In this document: positions 60,515 through 64,000 of the stretch, one piece after another
Layout: each line of letters opens with the position of its first letter
Position numbering within the stretch: position 1 is the first letter of the stretch
NCBI GenBank assembly: GCA_037013685.1
Contig: CM072885.1
Coordinates: 63,219,785-63,283,784, forward strand
DNA from: Acridotheres tristis
Lineage: Eukaryota > Chordata > Aves > Passeriformes > Sturnidae
Direction: 5' to 3'
Length of the DNA: 64,000 nucleotides
Notes under the pieces: generated by a model
The model's database searches: none
What the model saw: the letters and a program-made list of their open reading frames with translations, nothing else
Told to the model about the DNA's origin: nothing
Program-made: the position numbers and the translations under genes

Positions 60515-60910
60515 AAGGAAGGATCTGGAGAGTCAGTCCTGTGAGGAGCAGCTGAGGGAGCTGGGAAAGGGGCTCAGCCTGGAGAAAAGGAGGCTCAGGG
60601 GGAACCTTCTGGCTCTGCACAACTCCCTGACAGGAGGGAACAGCTGGGGGGAACAAGGAACAAGATGAGAAGAAACGGCCTCAAGCTGTGCCAGGGGAGG
60701 TTCAGGTTGGACATCAGGAGGAATTTCCTCATGGAAAGAGTGGTCAAGCATTGGAAGGGACTGTCCAGGGAGGGGCTGGGATCTCCATCCCTAGAGAATG
60801 ACTGGACGTGGCACTCAGTGCCATGGTCTGGGGACAAGGTGGGGATCAGACAGCTGGACTTGATGACCTTGGGGATCTTTCCCAACATTAATTACTCGCT
60901 GATTCTATGA
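60515..60910 (+). mobile_element. CR1 LINE fragment, sense, same subfamily as 47275
   Basis: It contains GGGAAAGGGGCTCAGCCTGG, AGGTTCAGGTTGGACATCAG and GGAATTTCCTCATGGAAAGA, and ends with the tail GCTGATTCTATGA. These blocks match the 3' half of the 47275 copy almost word for word. It is 5' truncated and non-coding. Confidence 0.92.
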
Positions 60911-61844
60911 CCACCTATTGTTTCCAACACACTTCAAAGTACTGTACAAAACCAGATTTACTTTGCAATTTTGCTATTTACCACACCACCGTTTGCATTT
61001 TACTTAAGATCACTGCAGACCTCTCACAGTTTGGGGAGCCTACAGCTTTCCACCACACCTTCACGTGCACAAACACATCTGGCACATCAGCTCTTGTTCA
61101 ACTGGTACAGCACCCACACAGTTTCCCAGTCCTTTCCCATTTATGGGTCAAAGATGCAGCCAAACTACAGATGTTAAAATTTGGGCTGTGCAGATTTCAA
61201 AGTCTTCATGTCAGTGCTGGAGGAGCCCATGACACAAGGTTTAGGTTTTTCCCTTGGCTCACAAATATCCCTTCAAGAGCAATATTTTGGGAGAACTACA
61301 GAGTCAATGACTTTAAATTCAACAAGACACACTTGTGCTTATTAAAATTTTTAGAAAAGACCACAAAGGTTTTCAGCTTAAAGTGGCTGAGAAGATGAAG
61401 CAACCAGAGTTCTACTCAACTTGAATCCAACCTTATCAGCTTTAACCTCATTGCTAGCCCTCATTAAATCCTCATCTCTCTTCTCTTCACTGCTGTTTTA
61501 AATGCCTTTTTGAAATATCCCAAGGGAACTAGGACACAAAATCCCACCAAAACAAACCCTGAACCTGTCTTTCTCTTCCTTCTTCTTCCCCCACTTTATA
61601 TACTGAGCCACAAGGTCTGGAACATCCCTCTGCAGCAGAGGCAAAGGCAGCAGTTGCTAAGGACAACAGCCTGCTGGGGACAGCAAAACAGCCATGGTCC
61701 TGCTGCCTGCTTCCAGCCCAGCCCTGGGAAGCCAGGATGGCAGCTGCTGCTGAGAAATGTGGGAAAGGGGCTTAGGGACAAGGCAGTGGCCACAGTCATC
61801 TTCACTCCTTACCTCTCCCCTCATCCCAAGGGTCTCTAGGGTTC
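60911..61844. other. anonymous non-coding sequence
   Basis: A 163-codon plus-strand frame (60907-61398) lies here, starting in the tail of the CR1. It shows no signal peptide, membrane segment or recognised motif and is most likely chance. Confidence 0.45.
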
Positions 61845-62340
61845 CTCTGTGATCAAAACCAGCAATGGGAATACGAGCAGCAAGTTCATGTCTCCTGTGG
61901 AGGAGACTCAGGCAGTGCCCAGGGAAGAAGTTGTGCCTCCTGTGCAGGTGGAACCCCCTGGGCTCAGTCCCTGCCCGTGGCTCTGGGGCCATTGCTGGGC
62001 CCCCGGAGCAGAGCCTGGGCCCTGCTCGGAGCCCTCCCTGCACACAGGGACACCCAGGGCTGAGGGCCCCTCTCAGCTGGGGCTCCTCTCCAGCCTGGAC
62101 AGCCCCAGCTCCCTCAGCCTTTCCCTGGCACAGATGCTCCAGGCCCTGAATCATCTCTGCAGCCTCCGCTGGCCCCGCTCCAGGAGCTCCCTGTCCCTCC
62201 TGTGCTGATGATCCCAGAGCTGGACACAGCTGCCCAGATGTGCCTCCCAGGGCTGGGCAGAGGGGCAGGATCACTCCTTGACCTGCTGGCACTGCTCTTC
62301 CCAATGAACCTCAGGATCACCCCTGACCTGCTGCTTGGAG
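61845..62340 (-). mobile_element. CR1 LINE internal fragment, antisense
   Basis: The plus strand carries CAGCTGGGGCTCCTCTCCAG, CCCCAGCTCCCTCAGCCTTT and CGCTCCAGGAGCTCCCTGTC, antisense of CR1 ORF2-end and 3' UTR blocks. The usual terminal repeat is absent on its 3' side (near 61845), so this copy is truncated at both ends or belongs to another subfamily. GC-rich and non-coding. Confidence 0.78.
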
Positions 62341-62616
62341 CAAGAGGTAGGATTTTCAAATGCACTTGTTATTGCTCCAACTCAGCTTCACTAAAGTCAT
62401 TAGAAAAAATTCCCAATGGCCATGGTGTGTTTAGGCATTTTCTAAAATGCCACCTTCTATGAAAGTTCTGGATGTGTGAATTTATGGTGTCTCCTCAGTG
62501 TTTGGCTGCTTAGTTAAGTATTTATACTCCCATTATGGTCGTCTGAAGACACAGTAGTGTCTTCCAATTACTGACAGAAAGCATGGAAAGGGATGTAGGG
62601 GCACAGGGAAATATTC
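62341..62616. other. anonymous non-coding sequence
   Basis: No feature supported. Confidence 0.35.
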
Positions 62617-62818
62617 AGAGAATCACTTGGGTTGGAAGGGATCCTAAAGATCATTTGGTTCCAAACCCTGCCATGGGCAGGGACACCTTCCACTATCCCA
62701 GGTTGCTCAGAGCCCCATCCAACCTGGCCTGGAACACTGCCAGGGATGGGGCAGCCACAGCTTCTCTGGGAAACCTGTGCCAGGGCCTCACCACCCTCAC
62801 AGGGAACAATTTCTTTCC
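62617..62818 (-). mobile_element. CR1 LINE 3' fragment, antisense
   Basis: The plus strand starts with AGAGAATCACTTGGGTTGG, a shortened inverted tail, and continues through GGAACACTGCCAGGGATGG to CACAGGGAACAATTTCTTTC, where the copy is truncated. It faces the sense copy at 63018. Confidence 0.92.
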
Positions 62819-63017
62819 CCCAAAAAAATTATTAATGGCAGCAATATTACTGAAGCAAGTAAAGAGGGTCAACATCCCATTTATCCTGTTTCCAGCTGTG
62901 AAAATAACGACACCCTTTACAGAAGTTACAACCATGTGAAATCAGGAACAGATCAGAGAAGCTCCTTGAAGATCTCAGAGTTAGCAGCTGCCCCAGCTGC
63001 ACATCTAGGTTCAATCT
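62819..63017. other. spacer between two opposed CR1 fragments
   Basis: About 200 bases of unique sequence with no feature. It separates the 5'-truncated ends of two CR1 copies that point away from each other. Confidence 0.4.
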
Positions 63018-63163
63018 CCATCCCTGGAAGTGTCCAAGGCCAGGTTGGATGAGGCTCTGAACACCCTGGTCTAGTGGAAGGTGTCTGTCCATGGCAGAGG
63101 AATGAGATGATCTTTAAGGTCTCTTCCAACCCAAGCCATTCTGTAATTCTATGATTCTAATTT
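63018..63163 (+). mobile_element. CR1 LINE 3' fragment, sense
   Basis: It contains CATCCCTGGAAGTGTCCAAG, TAGTGGAAGGTGTCTGTCC and CCAACCCAAGCCATTCTGTA, and the terminal ATTCTATGATTCTAA. It is a 145-base, 5'-truncated remnant. Confidence 0.93.
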
Positions 63164-64000
63164 CCCAGGCCTGCCTCACACCATCTGCTTGTGACTCCCT
63201 GCAGGAAAAAAATGGCCATTTGCATTATCTGAAGATAAGTGAGTCTACCTAGAACTTTACCACTGATAAACACCCCACTGCATGCTGAGGAGAGAAAAAT
63301 GTTATTTCTCTTCCAGAGTCAGAGGAATTGAGGTACAGGAAAAATGAAATGTTTGATCCATCCCAGATCCTGGCCCAGACTGTGCCTGTGAGCATCAGTC
63401 TGTCTGCAGACCTGCATGGTTCTGTGGCACAGCCAACAGTCAGAACTCAAAAAACATTCAAATGAGAATTTTAGTTGCACTTCAAAACATTGAATTTTCA
63501 AGATAAACAGGTCTTGCTTCCCAATGATATAGTAAATAGACCCAAAAAATTCCTAAATTATAAAAAAAGTCTACTAAAGTACCCTGTACCATGTGCCTAG
63601 TTGGCATCAGAAGACAAATGTGCTGATATATGAACACCAGCTGAGAATTTGGCTCCATTTGCCTGAAACCAAGTCTCTGTATCAGCAGGGCTGTTAAAAT
63701 ATTTCAGCCATCAAAAAAAAAAAAAAAAAACCCACCAAAAAAAAAAGCAGCTTCACGCATCACGATGGATAAAGACCTGTCAAGATTCCCTCTCCAAAAA
63801 CAAGGTTTTTGTAAGACTCATGCATTGCTTGTAAGACCTCAGCACCTAAATGTGCTGTAGGACAGGAAAGAATTTGCAAGAGGATTCATCTGGGCCTTTT
63901 TACATATGCTTGCTTCTGAATCACCAATATATGACTAAATATAAACCATGAAGAGCTGTAATTGCTATTCTACATATTCTCATATCCCTCTGAAATACCA
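63164..64000. other. anonymous sequence with a poly(A) run
   Basis: No gene. A near-continuous A run lies at about 63713-63747, interrupted by CCCACC. The acceptor-like TTATTTCTCTTCCAG at about 63303-63317 is followed by no clear exon. Confidence 0.45.

Noticed and set aside
60907..61398. 163-codon plus-strand ORF
   Set aside because: It starts in the tail of a CR1, has no recognised domain or splice context, and is within what chance allows in 64 kb.
61657..62304. 215-codon minus-strand ORF rich in Gly/Ala/Glu
   Set aside because: Much of it overlaps a GC-rich CR1 fragment at 61845-62340, and the rest has no motif. High GC lowers stop frequency.
9060..63163. Regularly recurring near-identical blocks that could suggest a CRISPR-like or phage-like array
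   Set aside because: The spacing is irregular, orientation is mixed, and the block order is that of CR1 LINE insertions in a bird genome.

Overview
The window looks like ordinary non-coding DNA from a bird, most likely a passerine. The main evidence is about 23 fragments of the avian CR1 LINE on both strands, many ending in the CR1 3' signature (variants of ATTCTGTGATTCTATG). Three recognisable long terminal repeats and one more doubtful LTR-like fragment are of types I associate with passerine and other avian endogenous retroviruses. No bacterial, viral or organellar gene organisation is present. Most long reading frames are antisense shadows of CR1 or chance ORFs.

Layout. Positions 1-390 may hold the last two exons of a gene entering from the left: an open first exon, a 134-base GT-AG intron, an in-phase final exon with a stop, and two AATAAA signals. 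I cannot name this gene. From 500 to 31,000 the sequence is mostly anonymous, with scattered CR1 copies (505, 4629, 9060, 13196, 15609, 17139, 19475, 25714, 27355, 30466), an A/C-only tract at 5.9-6.1 kb and a pyrimidine-rich tract at 18.5-18.9 kb. From 31.5 to 41 kb the sequence is much more structured. It has a complete solo LTR with a 5-bp target duplication, an inverted partial copy of the same LTR, and an antisense CR1. It also has a 40-bp minisatellite whose units resemble 3' splice sites, a (GAGAA)n microsatellite that grew inside a CR1, and an inverted repeat in which about 140 bp of non-CR1 flank is far better conserved than the CR1 beside it. From 41 to 64 kb the sequence is again anonymous, with CR1 copies at 44.1, 46.3, 47.3, 60.5, 61.8, 62.6 and 63.0 kb. 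This part also holds a CTCF-like motif at 48.48 kb, an (AAATAT)12 array at 56.7 kb and an ERVL-type LTR at 59.7 kb.

No set of genes works together here. I found no CRISPR array, tRNA, rRNA or convincing novel protein system. The observations most worth a second look are the inverted repeat at 38.3-39.6 kb, the candidate terminal exons at the left edge, the minisatellite of splice-acceptor-like units, and the solo LTR with its duplicated internal module. All family assignments were made by eye from recalled consensus features; no alignment or database search was run.
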